Shown here in pieces: positions 45,950-59,055 of a stretch of 64,000 bases of DNA; the stretch's first letter is position 1, and each line of letters begins with the position of its first letter. The DNA lies in contig JAAEAF010000223.1 of the NCBI GenBank assembly GCA_011037195.1, positions 62,001 through 126,000 of the forward strand, in the 5' to 3' direction. The notes beneath the pieces were generated by a model. The model was given only the letters and a program-made list of their open reading frames with translations, ran no database searches and was not told the DNA's origin. A program made the position numbers and the translations under genes. This DNA comes from Triatoma infestans. Lineage: Eukaryota; Arthropoda; Insecta; Hemiptera; Reduviidae.

Positions 45950-48010
45950 CACCTTTCTACATTTATTTATATAAACTATATTTTCAATACCTGTCACATA
46001 TTTACGCCACCGCTCCGGAGCGTGTATATTTTGCAGCCTTTTACTTGGTAAATTCAATGAACCAATCCTTTCTCTTAAAAGCAAAAACCAAGTTGGCACC
46101 TATTAAGCCCCTTTCCTTTCTAGGCTGGAGCTGTTGGGCGCTTTATTGCTTATACGCTTATATGACTCCATCAGCGATTTAGGAAACATATATTATCCGA
46201 AAATGAATCTGTATTTTTTACGGATTCTACTACTATGTTTCGCTCAATACACCTCCACAGAACCTTAAAATTTTTGTAGCCCATCGAATGGTGGAAATCA
46301 CAGACATTATTCCTGCAACACAATGGCGACATGTTAGTACTAAAAAAAATTCTGCCGATTATGGATCTCTTGGTCTCGCATCTTCAGAGTTGGTTGATAA
46401 ACAGATTTGGTGGAACGGACCTCATTGGATCGGCCACTATGCATCATTAGCGTCATCGGACTGCGCAACTACCGTCAACATTTCTGATTTACCTGAATTG
46501 AGAGTGCCAAAAATTACATTAGAGGCAACGAAAACTGTCACCGTATTTATTTCATGGATGGAACGATTTTCTTCTTATGCAAGCCTAGTGCGTTCCGTGG
46601 CTTATATTTTACGCTTTGTCAATATTACCATATCAAAGGATAGGTCTGGTGGCCCCATTTCGGCTGGATAATTTGCAATGGCATTCTTAAATGTACCTTC
46701 ATTCTTCAAAGGCATTATTATTCTGAAACCTCATCTTCAGATTCAATTATTAGATCTTTGAATGTATTCGCCGATAAACATGGTCTGCTCAGGGTGGGCG
46801 GAAGAATTCGGCATGCATCATTAACGGATCAACAGAAACACCCACAATTACTGTCTCGGCTATCACACTTTAACAATCCATCAGTGGATTATTATCATCG
46901 TCTCTATTTGCATGTAGGACCTATTACCTTACTTTCTTTCAACCAACAGAAATACTGGATTCCAGCAGCATGTAGCTTAATCAAACAAAGGAAAAGCCAA
47001 TGTTTGAGATGCTTCAAATTGACTCAAGCTGCCAAAACCATTTATTTGGGGGATTTGCTTCTTGGATAGATTCAGTGAAGCAAGGCCCTTCCATCGGGTC
47101 GGTATTGACTTTGCTGGCCCTTTCTCTGCAAGGAAACCTATAGAAGGCAGGCCCCTACTATCAAAGCTTATCTCTGACTGTTTGCCTGCTTGTCTACCAA
47201 AGCAGTTCGTCTTGAACATGTAGGAAGTCTTTCCACCGAAGCATTCCTGGATGCGATGTAGAGACTCAAGCCCAACGACGAATTCCGGCAAGGTTACTAT
47301 GTGACGGAGGGACTAACTTTATAGGTGCTAACAATTATCTCTGGGAGCTACATCAATGGCAAGCTGCCAAGAATACGCAGGAAGTCTTAGCCTAGAATAG
47401 ATTTGGTAGTCTTAAAAATATTGAATGGTCCTTCAATCCTCTACATTCCCCACACTTTGGCGGAGGCCAATATCAAAGTGGTCTAATCGTTTTTGATAAA
47501 AACATTAGATAAACAACCTTATTTGGAGCAGGAGCTTGTCACCATGGTCACCAAAATTGAGGATATACTCAACTCTCGCCTCTTAACACCGTTGTCAACA
47601 GATCCCACAGACTTACATGCGCTGACTCCTACCCATTTTTTAATAGGCCAACAACTAACTAAGTTACCTGAATCAAGGTTAACTGAATTGCCAGAAACTT
47701 GTTTGAATCGGTGGCAGCTGCTGCATAAATAGGTGCAGCACTTTTGGAACCGATGGAGAAATGAATATCTCCACACCCTGCAGCAGCGCAGGAAGTGAAC
47801 TAAGGATGCTTCCAACCTGAAGATCGGCGACCTTGTCCTACTGAAGGAGACGAATGTCATCCCGCTGGAATGGCCTCTAGCAAGATTTATTGAAGTGCAC
47901 CCAGCCATGGACGGTATAGTCCGGGTAGTCACAGTCCGTACATCCAAAGGACCTATAGGCGATCGATTCCTAAGCTTGTCAATCTATCCCCTATCCTGAA
48001 CACTCCTGGA
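45950..48010 (+). mobile_element. BEL/Pao LTR retrotransposon relic, 3' pol region
   Basis: Decayed plus-strand frames follow BEL/Pao pol. They show ERVYFAAFYLVN and KTKLAPIKPLSF (end of RT/start of RNase H), FTDSTTMF, ATQWRHVSTKKNSADYGSLG with IWWNGPHWI, HGLLRVGGRIRHASL with KHPQLLS and YWIPAA (zinc-type integrase N-terminus with CLRC), HRVGIDFAGPFSA (integrase core Asp), then KIEDILNSRLLTPLSTDPTD, ALTPTHFLIGQQL, FWNRWRNEYLHTLQQR and LKIGDLVLLKETN. At least six frame breaks. The gag, protease and most RT are absent. Family assignment is strong. Confidence 0.88.
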
Positions 48011-48419
48011 AACAAATATTAAAATTTTGGTGGGTGGTATGGAGCGTCCGTAAAGAGAATGAATAAAATAAAATTTTCATTTTAATAATCGTACATATAA
48101 CTGTAGAAAATAAACATATTCTCTCTCGCTATTACTACTACAAATAATGCTGAACATTACTAGGCATTTTTTGTACTTCTGTGTACCATCACAAATTTAA
48201 ACCATTGTGGAACTAGCTGTACTACCATCCTCTTTAAACTTTTGTACATCAGCGTACTGTCATCATCATCATCATCATCATCATCAACACTAACAACAAT
48301 ATTTCATCAACCATTTTCTATAACAGAGCGGATGTACTTGTGTATGGACGACAACGGCAAAGCTCCATTAACATCTTTATCTACTAATTTCAGGCGAGAG
48401 AGAGATAAAATAATATAAA
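48011..48419 (+). other. possible 3' LTR of the BEL/Pao relic
   Basis: A purine-rich GGTGGGTGGTATGGAG at 48030 could be the polypurine tract. The following ~370 bases include a (ATC)n run at 48260-48285. LTR status is inferred only from position; there is no upstream LTR to compare. Confidence 0.35.
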
Positions 48420-48960
48420 ATAGAATAGAATAGAATAGAATAGATATATTTATTTGCTTGGACATATGTTTTTACATACAATAGGCTCGTCAATATGTGG
48501 CTGCAATATAATACAAACAAATATACTTTGACCTACAGTAAATATTATTAACCCATTACTTGGCAAAATAAACAGCGTCAGATCAATCAGCGTTGAACTG
48601 GGTTACATTCCATTCGTTAGTTAGATACTCTTCTAGTTTGTAAAAAGTGTTTTTTAATAAAAAAAGGTTAAATAATTTTTTTTTTTTTTAATTTTTCACT
48701 GATTCAGGAATTAAATTAAATATTTTAGTGGCCATTGAGCTGGGAGGTTTATCAGATTTAAACAGTCTGTTTTTAGCGATATATAAGTTATTTTTAGTCA
48801 TTACATTGTAGGAATGTTTATTACTCCTTAAATCTTTATTCTCACTATCTTTAATATCCATTATGTTCGCATAAATGAATAAAGACGGCAACATAAGTAT
48901 TCCATGCTCTTTAAATAATGGTTTACAGCTGTCTGATTTTTTCCTATTAAATATGATCTG
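48420..48960 (-). mobile_element. non-LTR retrotransposon 3' end with (TTCTA)n tail
   Basis: The minus strand reads PLFKEHGILMLPSLFIYANI, then NKHSYNVMTKNNLYIAKNRL and FNLIPESVKN with a stop at 48688. This is the common C-terminal pattern (LY..E...F, HSYNTR, FN.LP..IK) of CR1/jockey-type RT proteins. The 3' side ends in a five-fold pentanucleotide tract (TAGAA on the plus strand, 48420-48445). It is different from the element at 39298. Confidence 0.75.
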
Positions 48961-49273
48961 AGGATATCTGAGGATTTTTATGATATGAGGATATAAAATA
49001 ACCTTTCCTTAATAAATGCAAACATTGTTCAGCTTATCATTTGTAAGTTTGTTCATTTTTTCCTTTATTTTTTATGCTAAATACAGTCCACTTTAATATA
49101 ACCAGTGTATCTTCATTTATTAACGGTGAAATAATCGTAGAGGAACAGCCCCAATCTACCTATTGGCTGTACCAATTATATTTATTATAAATTGCAAACA
49201 AATATGTATCCTCTAAAATATTTGTGTGCTACAGAAGATTTCTTTCATCATGGCCTCTTGTATTCTCCCATTA
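48961..49273. other. spacer between retroelement end and piggyBac
   Basis: Probably further decayed sequence of the preceding element, but I cannot read it. Confidence 0.4.
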
Positions 49274-51142
49274 TTAACCCTTGAGTCGTCACCTTTCGTA
49301 AAGTGCTATAAGCCGTCACCTCGGGTCATATTGAACCAACATTAAAAATCATTAAATAGAAAGTGAAAACTAATTAATATCATGTTATGGGGAACAGAAA
49401 TCAAACCCAGAGTGTTTATTTACACTTAAATAAAACAGAATTAAAAATTAAAAACTAAATACATAACATAAAAATGTAATTTCTAAATGAGGTACTACTA
49501 AGCCTGTAATAAAAAATAAGGAAATTATTGAGAGTTTACAGTTAAAATTAAAACAATTAGTTAGTTACAATTATTTGTGCAGTTACTGCAAATAGTTACT
49601 GAGTGTATCTTGCATATGTAGTTTTTACAGTTACTGCAAAAATTAGGAAACTTATTGTCCCTTGTACTAAGGCATATGTGGCATCTCCTTCGTTTTCTAG
49701 GGTTTGGAATTTCTACGTCATTTGTTGCAATCGGGAGTATTATTGCGCCTTCTTCGTGCAGATACATATTGATCCTTACCTTCAATTTCCGTGGGATCAC
49801 GGTGCTCAGCGACCTTCTTATAATGACATTTTAATCCCCCTTAATAGTTAGGGGATTTTTGGGACTGATGCCCCAAACTTTTGAGGAAGGTACGTCGCTC
49901 CATTTTGAAATTTATATTTTTACGTTGGGCATTATTTTTATATGTGATATATGCATTAATGCCTGACACATTAAGTAAGTGGTAAAAAATTGCCAGGGGC
50001 CATCTATTTGTTTTTCTTCCAACAGAATAATTTGAACAAAGTTGGTCATTAGTATCGACCCTTCCCTTGGTGGCATTGTAAAATGTCATAATTTGGGTTT
50101 ATTTGGCCAAAGGAAACACTACTGGTACATCTCGATCCCAAAAATCTTTTAAATTAGTGTGAGCTCCCCTATACATTCCTGTCAATATGAAGAGTCCGAT
50201 GACACCCCTCATTTCATCCGAATCTGTTTTTCGACAGTCTTGGTAGCGTTTATAATGCAAGCGAGCCAATTCAATGTATGTGTTGGTATTCTCAACTAAA
50301 AGATTTATTATTTCATCATTGAAAAAATAGAAAATGCAGCCAATTCATTTTCAGTATCTTGAAATTTTTGGCGCACTCCAGGTAAATTTTTTATTATATT
50401 TATTTTTGTTGTTCGACTGCTTGCTCGCAGAGGTTCACTGTTCCACCTAATTGCTTTATTCTTTGAAATGAAATAGTTTGGTTCCCTTTCATGAACTATT
50501 TCTGGCTCATTATCACTTGCTGATTGATCTGTATGAGTGTCATGATCACTTCTTTCTTCACCGTCACTTCCACCTTCTTCTGAATCATCAATTTCAGAGT
50601 CTAAGTTAAACGGAATATCTCCTTCTTCACGATTTTGTCTTTCAAATTCCTCTAAGATTTCTTCATCTGTAACAAATCTTGGTCTGGCTGACATCTGAAA
50701 TGTAACATTATTCCACAGAAATAAGAAAACCATTACCTTGTCAATAGATATTTAGGAAAAGATTATGAACAGCAACAACAATAAAAAAATACTTTTATTG
50801 ATTAAAATCAAAGAATTACTTCGCAATCAGTTTTATTGGAGGAAAAAGTAGTTATACAAATTGTCACCTCGGCTCGAAGTAGAGTTTTCAAGCTTTACAC
50901 AGAATCACCTCGGGTCAAAATACTAAGAAATGAACTGCACACACCGTCACCTCGGGTCAGAATGGCTGATTCGTGCCCATAAAACTGGCGGCGGGAAGAA
51001 AGACCAATGCCATCTCAATCAAAATACGTCAAAAAAAAGAATAATAAAAATTTCGCTAGCCTAACCCACTTAGATATAAAAATAGAAGACTTAAAAGTAT
51101 GAGCTGGGTCAATATGACCCGACGTGACGGCTGAAGGGTTAA
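49274..51142 (-). mobile_element. piggyBac element, internally deleted, with TTAA duplications
   Basis: TTAA lies at 49274-49277 and 51139-51142. The element between is 1861 bases with inverted ends CCCTTGAGTCGTCAC (left) and CCCTTCAGCCGTCAC (right, reversed). Subterminal TCACCTCGGGTCA repeats lie at 49315, 50904 and 50944, with a variant at 50863. The minus strand keeps three parts of the transposase: an acidic N-terminus starting MSARPRFVTDEEILEEFERQ (from about 50690), NDEIINLLVENTNTYIELAR to HTNLKDFWDRD, and the C-terminal part MTFYNATKGRVDTNDQLCSN plus a Cys-rich domain CHICLSTRDNKF..CSNC..YICKIH ending at 49561. The central region with two of the three catalytic Asp is deleted near 50090. 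Confidence 0.92.
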
Positions 51143-51524
51143 ACCCTGTTTCAATTCTTGTGACTCACATGGCATTCAGATGAAAATTTTCAAGTTTTTT
51201 ATCTAATAATTTAAAAGAAACTATGGATATCACCTTTAGTTTATTTTATTTAATTTAAATATGTTATTAATTATTTAAATATTCAAATAATAATAATTTA
51301 AATATAATTAAGTTTAAATAATAATTGAAATATGTTAGCTAATTTATCTTAAATGAATAGCAAACTGTGTTTATGTACGTACATGCTTTGTTAAGTATTA
51401 GAATAGATACTTTTTCGTTAATTTTTTTTCTTTATATTTTGCAGCCATGTGTCTTAGATATTATATTTGTAAGAAATAATAATAAATAAATAAAATTATT
51501 GAAGCCGTTTTGAAGAAAATCTTA
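51143..51524. other. AT-rich spacer
   Basis: Nothing recognisable. Confidence 0.5.
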
Positions 51525-52075
51525 AAAAACTGTTCAATAAAAACGCACTCGCGGTTAACCGATTTTCCTCAAACACGAAATATTAGGAACATATTTAATT
51601 TTATTTAAATCAAACAATTAACATAATAAATTGAAGTAATACTTTAGAGGAAAAAAATATATCACCAACTCCTCCCCCAAAAGCCCCATTAAATGAATTT
51701 TTCCAAAGAAATGTTTTAAATATAAGTTGTAGCTCTTTGTATGTGTCGTTAATACGTCATGTTTAAATAAAATCGTTGGAGATGTTTTTGAGAAAATAGT
51801 TTAAAAAAACTGAAAAAAAATCCATTTTGTAAAAGTGTTACTTTCGATTGTGTAATTTTGGAAAGTAAGTTTCTGTCGGGTCCCATGTTGATACCCAAAT
51901 GGAATGTTAAGTATGAACGTTCTAAGATTTTTATTTTTTTTTGATTTTGAGCTATGCTGTTTAAATGCACACACAATTTTCTAAAAACCACTTTTTTGAA
52001 CTCAGAGGACCTCGATACGTGTATTTTCGGTGAAAACTGGAGATCGAAAATTTGACAAGATTAGTAGATAACCAC
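51525..52075 (-). repeat. REP-A copy, reverse orientation
   Basis: It reads in reverse through the second unit start (AACTGTTCAATAAAAACGCA), CTCCTCCCCCAAAAGCCCC, AGTTGTAGCTCTTTG, GGACCTCGATACGTGTATTT, TCGGTGAAAACTGGAGATCG. The 5' hairpin is lost. Confidence 0.75.
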
Positions 52076-52383
52076 TAACAGTAGTTTGAAAAAGTAATAA
52101 ATATTTATATATAAAAAAAAAAAAGACTACATTCCCTATAACATCAATATATTTTGATATATTTATTAAATTCCAAAAATCAAACAAAATAAATGATTAA
52201 TAGGGAAATATATAATATCATTCCCAGGTGGGCCGGCAGTGTTGATCTTTTAATTTACTGCAAGTTTACCACCACCCCTATGTTTAATTATCTCAAGGTT
52301 CTACAAAACTTTTAAAAAGATTAAAGAATGCAGAAAAGATTTCAGTTTTGCCTAAATCAGTTTCATTATACACTTTATACAAT

Positions 52384-52558
52384 ATGTTTGTATTTAGTGT
52401 TCTTTGTATAATTTTAGTGATATTCTATATACGGTATTTAATGAAAACTACCAAATGGGTAATTAGAGCTTCAAAGATGACTGCCAACATACCTGGTCCA
52501 AAAACTTGGCCAATTATTGGAAATGCACTACTCTTTAGTAAACTTAAAACAGCTGAAG
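52384..52558 (+). CDS. CYP4-like gene B, exon 1
   Basis: It encodes the N-terminal anchor and the PGP hinge. It ends one base into codon 59. Confidence 0.88.
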
Positions 52559-55501
52559 GTAATATTTTATTTCATTTTATCTTAGACGGATGATTCAAAT
52601 AAATTCCACTGATTTCGATTGGAAAGGGGGTTTATGCGTTCCCAGCGATACGTATTATTTAACTACTCCCACAAAAGACTCCTTAAATGAATTTTCTCAG
52701 AGAAATATTTCAAATAAAATTTTATCACATAATATGTATAATTAATATATAATCTTTAATGGAAATCGTTCAAAACAGTTAAAAAAAAAATAAATCAATA
52801 AAACGGTACTCTCGATTAAAGAATTTTGACCGACCACTTACTGTCGGATCCCATAGTGAAACCTATATTAAGTTTGAAATTTTCTGCGATTTTTCGTTTT
52901 TGAGCTATACTGTTCACATACTCAATCACGCTGGCGCACAGACATAGACAGTACATATATACATTTTTATTTCTTTTATTTTCGCTGTATATAATTCATA
53001 GCATTTTATAAATTAGTAATTTATAAACTTCAGCCTGTAAAATTAAACATGGAGCATACACGCACACAGAACATACAGACACAGAGATCATTTTCTAAAA
53101 AAAAAAAAAAAAAAAACCTATTTTGGACTCAAGAGACCTCAAAATGTGTACTTCCGTTGAAAACTGGATATCGATAATTTGTCACGATTACAATATTAGA
53201 GTAAGAGAAAATAATAAATAATGCCGGCCCCATTTTTACAGAACCAAGAATATCGGAATAACCTGCCGACTTGATAGTTTACATTGTTATTGTAGTATTA
53301 AACTAAATAAATTTACTATTAAAGTGGACCATATAGTATTAACGCCAAGTAAAGCTTCTCTAGATTTTCTATTCCATAACTGGCTAAATGACAAAGAAGG
53401 CGTAATTTTCACTCCTAAATATTTATGGAAATTAACTACATCAACCACACCTGGCTTCCGTATCACCATATTTCATCATTTCTAAGTCTACCCCTCCCTT
53501 TTTTTTCCTGAATATCATGACTTTCGATTTGTGAAGATTCCCTTTCTCCGACCAAAGATACTGAACCTAATTTTCTCACAACCCAGGCAATCTGTCATAA
53601 GATGGATGGGTGTTTCCTCCTCTGTCTCACAGACTCTACAAAACGGATCCAGTATGAGCTCCATTACGTTGAGATGTCTTCTTAAACCACAATGTCCAGT
53701 AAGGGATCCAACCAGATGACTGAGAGAGCTCCGTGAAAGACACAGCAACGTCTCACTAATAGCCCTGTCCGAACCCCCTCCCCCCCCCCGATGAGCATTT
53801 TGGACATGCCGACAACCAACTGTGCTCATCATTAAGGATGAATGCTGTGAAGCTGTCCATGTCTGGAAGCCTGACAGACATGTGCCAGTAGACACGCCAC
53901 CAGCAGGCTCGGGACCAATGAAAGAGAGAGAGGCGTCTAATTTGGCAAACCTATCCACCTCCTCATTCCCAAAAATGCCCATATGACTCGATGCCCAGAC
54001 TAGAAGCACATCCTACAGAGAAGAAAGCCCTTCAAAGTGCATCTTTACTGAATGATATTTTTTAGAATTTAGGATTCTTTTCTAAACAGCTTCAAAGATT
54101 TTCTTTGAACTTCGTATTAGATATAAATGCCTATCATCTTTTATTTAGAACATTTTTCTAGACAAAATGATTTTCTGGTTGGTTTTTTTTTTTAGGGGTA
54201 ACAGCAACGTTAAGGTTTCCTTTACAGTGCCACTTCAGTCAAATGTACGACTATACCATCTTTAGTATTTAATATTAATGTATGCTAAAATTAAAATATG
54301 AAGAAAATCATAAACCAGAATTACGTCGATTTCATAGTATCCACATATTCAACGTTGAAGAACATTTGGGAATAATAAGTATTTTAAATATCGTAACTAA
54401 AACCCTAATCTATAACTTCTTTGATTACATTTTTTATATAATGTTATAATCATAATTATTTGAAAAACGTAATAAAAACATTTTTTCATTTTTTTTCTTT
54501 TTGGTGCTTATTTATAGCCGCTGTGTTTTCTATTATTTATTATTATTCTTATTATTTGTCTGTGGGGTGGGACCAAACCCTACGCTTCACTGGGCCCATA
54601 TAACTACGCCAAGAAAAACAACAACAAACCGGGTCTAGAACAAAAATCCAGACTCGGATCTAATCCATCTAAGATTCACCGCAGTCCGAATAAATCGGAT
54701 AATAACCTTAAGCGGAAATAGCTTAAGCTCTTCCACGGACATCCTATTCCGACCAAGTGACCTGAACCTAATTTCCTCACTACCCAGGCAATCAGTCAAA
54801 AGATGGATGGGTGTTTCCTCCACTGACTCACAGACTCTACAAAATGGATCCGGCATGAGCCCTATAATGTATAGATGCCTCCTTAAACCATAATGTCCAA
54901 TAAAAGATCCAACCAGATGCCTGAAAGAGCTTCGTGAAAAACACAGCAACGAATATTTTGGACTGCCGAAAACCAACTGAGCTCATCCATAAAGATGAAT
55001 GCTGTGAAACTTTCCATGTCTGGATGTCTGACAGACATGTGCCAGGAGACTTCTAGGATTAGAAATTTGTCTAAAAAAAATTCACAAACTCAGTACAAAA
55101 TGGAAGAACTCATAATAATCAGCTCTCAAAAGATATTAAAATATCTAGAATTGTTTTTTAAAAATATTTCAATTGTTTGTGTTGAAATGATAATAAAATC
55201 ATTGAAGATTTTAGACAGCGGATCTCAATATTTTGGATTCCTCGCGTCCCCCCCCCCCCCCCCAGAAAGAATATAAATTTCTGAGCAAATCATCATCCTT
55301 TATAAAATAATTCCGGCATTAAAATGACACAAAATAGACCAAATATAATTATAGATTTTTCTTAACTAAAATGCAATAATCCTAAATAAGATAAATATTC
55401 AATTTATTTACGAACACCTATACTAAATTATTATATAAAAAAAACAAAAACCTGTTTAATTAAAATTAATGAGAACCTTGAACTTATTATACAAAACATG
55501 T

Positions 55502-55532
<31 letters not shown>

Positions 55533-58500
55533 GGCTTTTAATTTTAAGAGTGCAAATTAGGATCAAATATTACTTTTGGTTGAAAATGTGGGTGGGTCCG
55601 CAATGCTGGATAACATCTGGTTTCTTATACGTCGTAGCATGCATATTGGTATTTGTTCCTGACCGGTATCGGATTTGCATCCATCGTCAGAGCAAATTCA
55701 CCAAGTTCGTGTAGAGAGTTCACTCCAACGAAATGTTTCTGTTACACTCACACTTGTTTGTTGTATATATGTCATCTCTACACGAACTTGGTGACTTTGC
55801 TCTGACAATGGTTGAAAATCCGAAACCGGTCATAAACAAAACCAATATGCATGCTAGGACGGATAAAATACCAGATTATTAATTTTGGTGTATGGCCCAG
55901 AATGCAATTAATCTGTGCATTACAAAGTGCTGATAAAGACAGTATTCGAAACAATGGAGATATAATTATAATATTTTCGAATAATGCATTTATATATAAT
56001 CTTTCAAAATGTGTATAATCATTAATTTGGATCATTGCTTCATAAAACTAAAACTTAAGGTGGATTAGAAAAATTCAGTTATCTTTACGCGGACCGATAA
56101 GATTTTTTTTCAATATATTATTATATTCACTTTTGCCAAAAAAAAAAAACAACGACAAAAGAACGCATTATTTTATAAAGGATGATGATTTGCGCAGAAA
56201 ATAATGCCCCAGGCATAGATGGGATCCATGCTGAATTTAAGGAGGTGATGCTGTTGTGGAGTAGCTCTATATGTTAATTTGGGATATATGGCAAAGTGAA
56301 AGGATGCCAGGCGAATGGGGTATGGCAATCTTATGCCCAATTTACAAAAAGCGAGACAAGGCAGAATGCAAAAATAATAGAGGAATAGCCCTGCTCTCGG
56401 TGGTATATAAGATATGGTCAATAGCCATCCATAAACGATTGTTGACATGGGCAGAAAATACTCTCGGGGAAAACCAATGTTGTTATAGACCGGGAAGGTC
56501 AACCACCGATCATATATTTTCGTATAGGCAGATCCTAGAGAAGTCCTATGAGTTCAGTGTAAATCTACACCATCTGTTTGTAGACTATAAACAAGCGTAC
56601 GACAGTGTGAACAGAAAGGAAGCTTTGGCCGATTTATGAGGACTTGGGATTCCAGGAATGTTAATCAGGCTAATTGGTATGACGTGGCATAACACGAGCT
56701 ATCAAGTAAAGTTGCAAAATACATTGTCGGAGGATTTCACAGTAAATGCGGGCTTGAGGCAAGGAGACACTATATCATGTTTAATTTTTAATCTCTGCTT
56801 GGAAAGGGCGATAAGAACTATCGGAACAAATCCCGGCGGCACTATCTATAAAAGGCTAACTCAGCACGCGGACGACGTATTGATCATTGCGAGATCAATA
56901 GCGGTACTGAGGGGAGAATTTCAGAAACTGGAAGAAGACAGGAGGAAGCGCGGTTTGGAAACCAATGAACTAAGACCAAATATTTGTGCACCTGTAGAAG
57001 AACACAGTTCGGCACGCCAGCCGAGCGAATCCAGTTTGGAGAATATAGCTTCCCAGTGTGCAAATATATTAAGTAATTAGGTTCCTTAATAACAAATAAC
57101 AGCGATATAACCGCAGAAATAAAGGCAAGAATAGCGGCAGGGAATAGATGCCTGTTTGCGGTCCTAAAGGTTCTGCAGTTCAGGAACTTATCTCGCAAGG
57201 CGAACATTTTAGCTTACAAAACTATTATTAGGCCAACAGTTATTTAGGCTAGCGAAGTCTGGGTGATGAGCAAAGAAACTGAAAAGATTCTCGGGGTTTG
57301 GGAAAGAAAAGTTTTAAGAAAATTATTCGGCCCAAGATGTGTAAATGGTGTATGGAAAACAAGAAAGAATGAGGAGTTAAAGCAGCTATTTGGTGAGCCG
57401 GATATAGTTGCTCATATAAAGAAAGGAAGATTAAGATGTTGGAGAGAAAGCCTCAACATAGGCTCCCGAGAAAACTTTTGTATGGAAAGCCTGCAGGATC
57501 GAGGATACGAGGGCGTCCTCGGCTTCGGTGGTTGGACGATGTAGAGGAAGATCTGCGTCGGGCTGATGTAAGAAGATGGCGCACCAAGGCCGAAGATCGA
57601 CAGGAATGGGAAAAACTTATTGAGAGGTCCAGGTCCTACACTGAGGACTGTCGCACCGTTTAGTAAGTAACACCAATTTGACAAATAATTTTTTGGAGAT
57701 TGTTTAGGAGAGGTGAGAGGTTTTCTCAAGGGATGTTAAGGGATGAGTCATCGCCCAGAAGGTTGGATGCCATGCAATAATGTGTATGCCAAATAATAAT
57801 TTTTCAGGGAAGGGAATAGGTAAGTGTTTAGCGTACTGGACTCCCACGCGGAGGTCCCGGGTTCGAGTCCAGCTGTGCTGGCCTTAGATTTTTTCTTTCT
57901 AGGAGCCTCTACTGCTACTGTCCGGTGATGGACAGTGTTGTCTGCGTGATGGATGCCAGAAATATAGAAATATATTTAATTAGAAATTATCAAATTATGA
58001 ACAAAATGTAACATTAGCTGGCAAAAGGACTATTCAGGTAGAAAACCACTATTGTCTTTTAGAGTTCATGAACATGATAGCATTGTCTACCCCTTCTTCC
58101 CACAGGGGAAGATTTGAACGAACAATTAGAAGGCATTCCTTCAAGACAGTCTGAATCAGTCTTTCTACTAATAGACATCAATGCCAGTTTAAGTTAAATC
58201 AATCTAGCTAGCTAGCTTCGTATACTTATAAGCATATTATTGTGAGATTGTAAAGATTAAATTCTTTTAGAGAATAATATATTTATTTTAAAAACAGTGG
58301 TGCTCTCTTGATTATTTCTAATACTTCTCTCTTAAACATATATACTCACAAGCCCTTTATTAAACCGCTCGTGATACACAAACTACTACTACTAAACAAC
58401 AGCACACCATATACATTACATCTGTAACGAGAAAACACTGTCCGGAAGCAGGCAGTGCACTGAGAATGCTCCGGGCGCCAATGACCACAGCTGTTGACGC

Positions 58501-59021
58501 TCCTTAAATTAAAAAAAAAAATATTATAATAAATTTAACACAAACTATTTATCAATAAAATGCAACAAATATAAAAAGTTCTCCTTTCTAAATGCATATT
58601 ATCCTCCCAAGGTGACCCCCAAGGACCAGCTAAGCTGCCAAATTAGGCTGCTATAGTGATTAGAATATAATACAATTATAATCAGACAGATTTGCAAGCG
58701 ATTTGCACCATTTGACACAAGATTTTCTCGAGAATGGTAGGATGGGAGTGAGGGCTATTCTGAATTATATTCATCTGAATAAGAAAGGTAACATTTCAGC
58801 AACATGTCAAAAAAAAAAAAAAATCCCTGAAAATGAATGTTCTCGGAAAAAATGCAACGTACCTTCATAGGATTTTCTCCTTACACCTTGCACCATTTGG
58901 CTCAGAATTTTCTTGAGAAAATGTTAAGAAGGGTGATGTGGGAGCAAGAGAGCGGACAGCCTAATCTAAGTTTATAGATTGAATAATAATAATAATAATA
59001 ATAAATCAGCGTGATTGTTGA

Positions 59022-59055
<34 letters not shown>

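Noticed and set aside
52348..52383. Upstream start for CYP4 gene B at a TTG codon
   Set aside because: Animal genes start at ATG; the ATG at 52384 directly precedes the membrane anchor.
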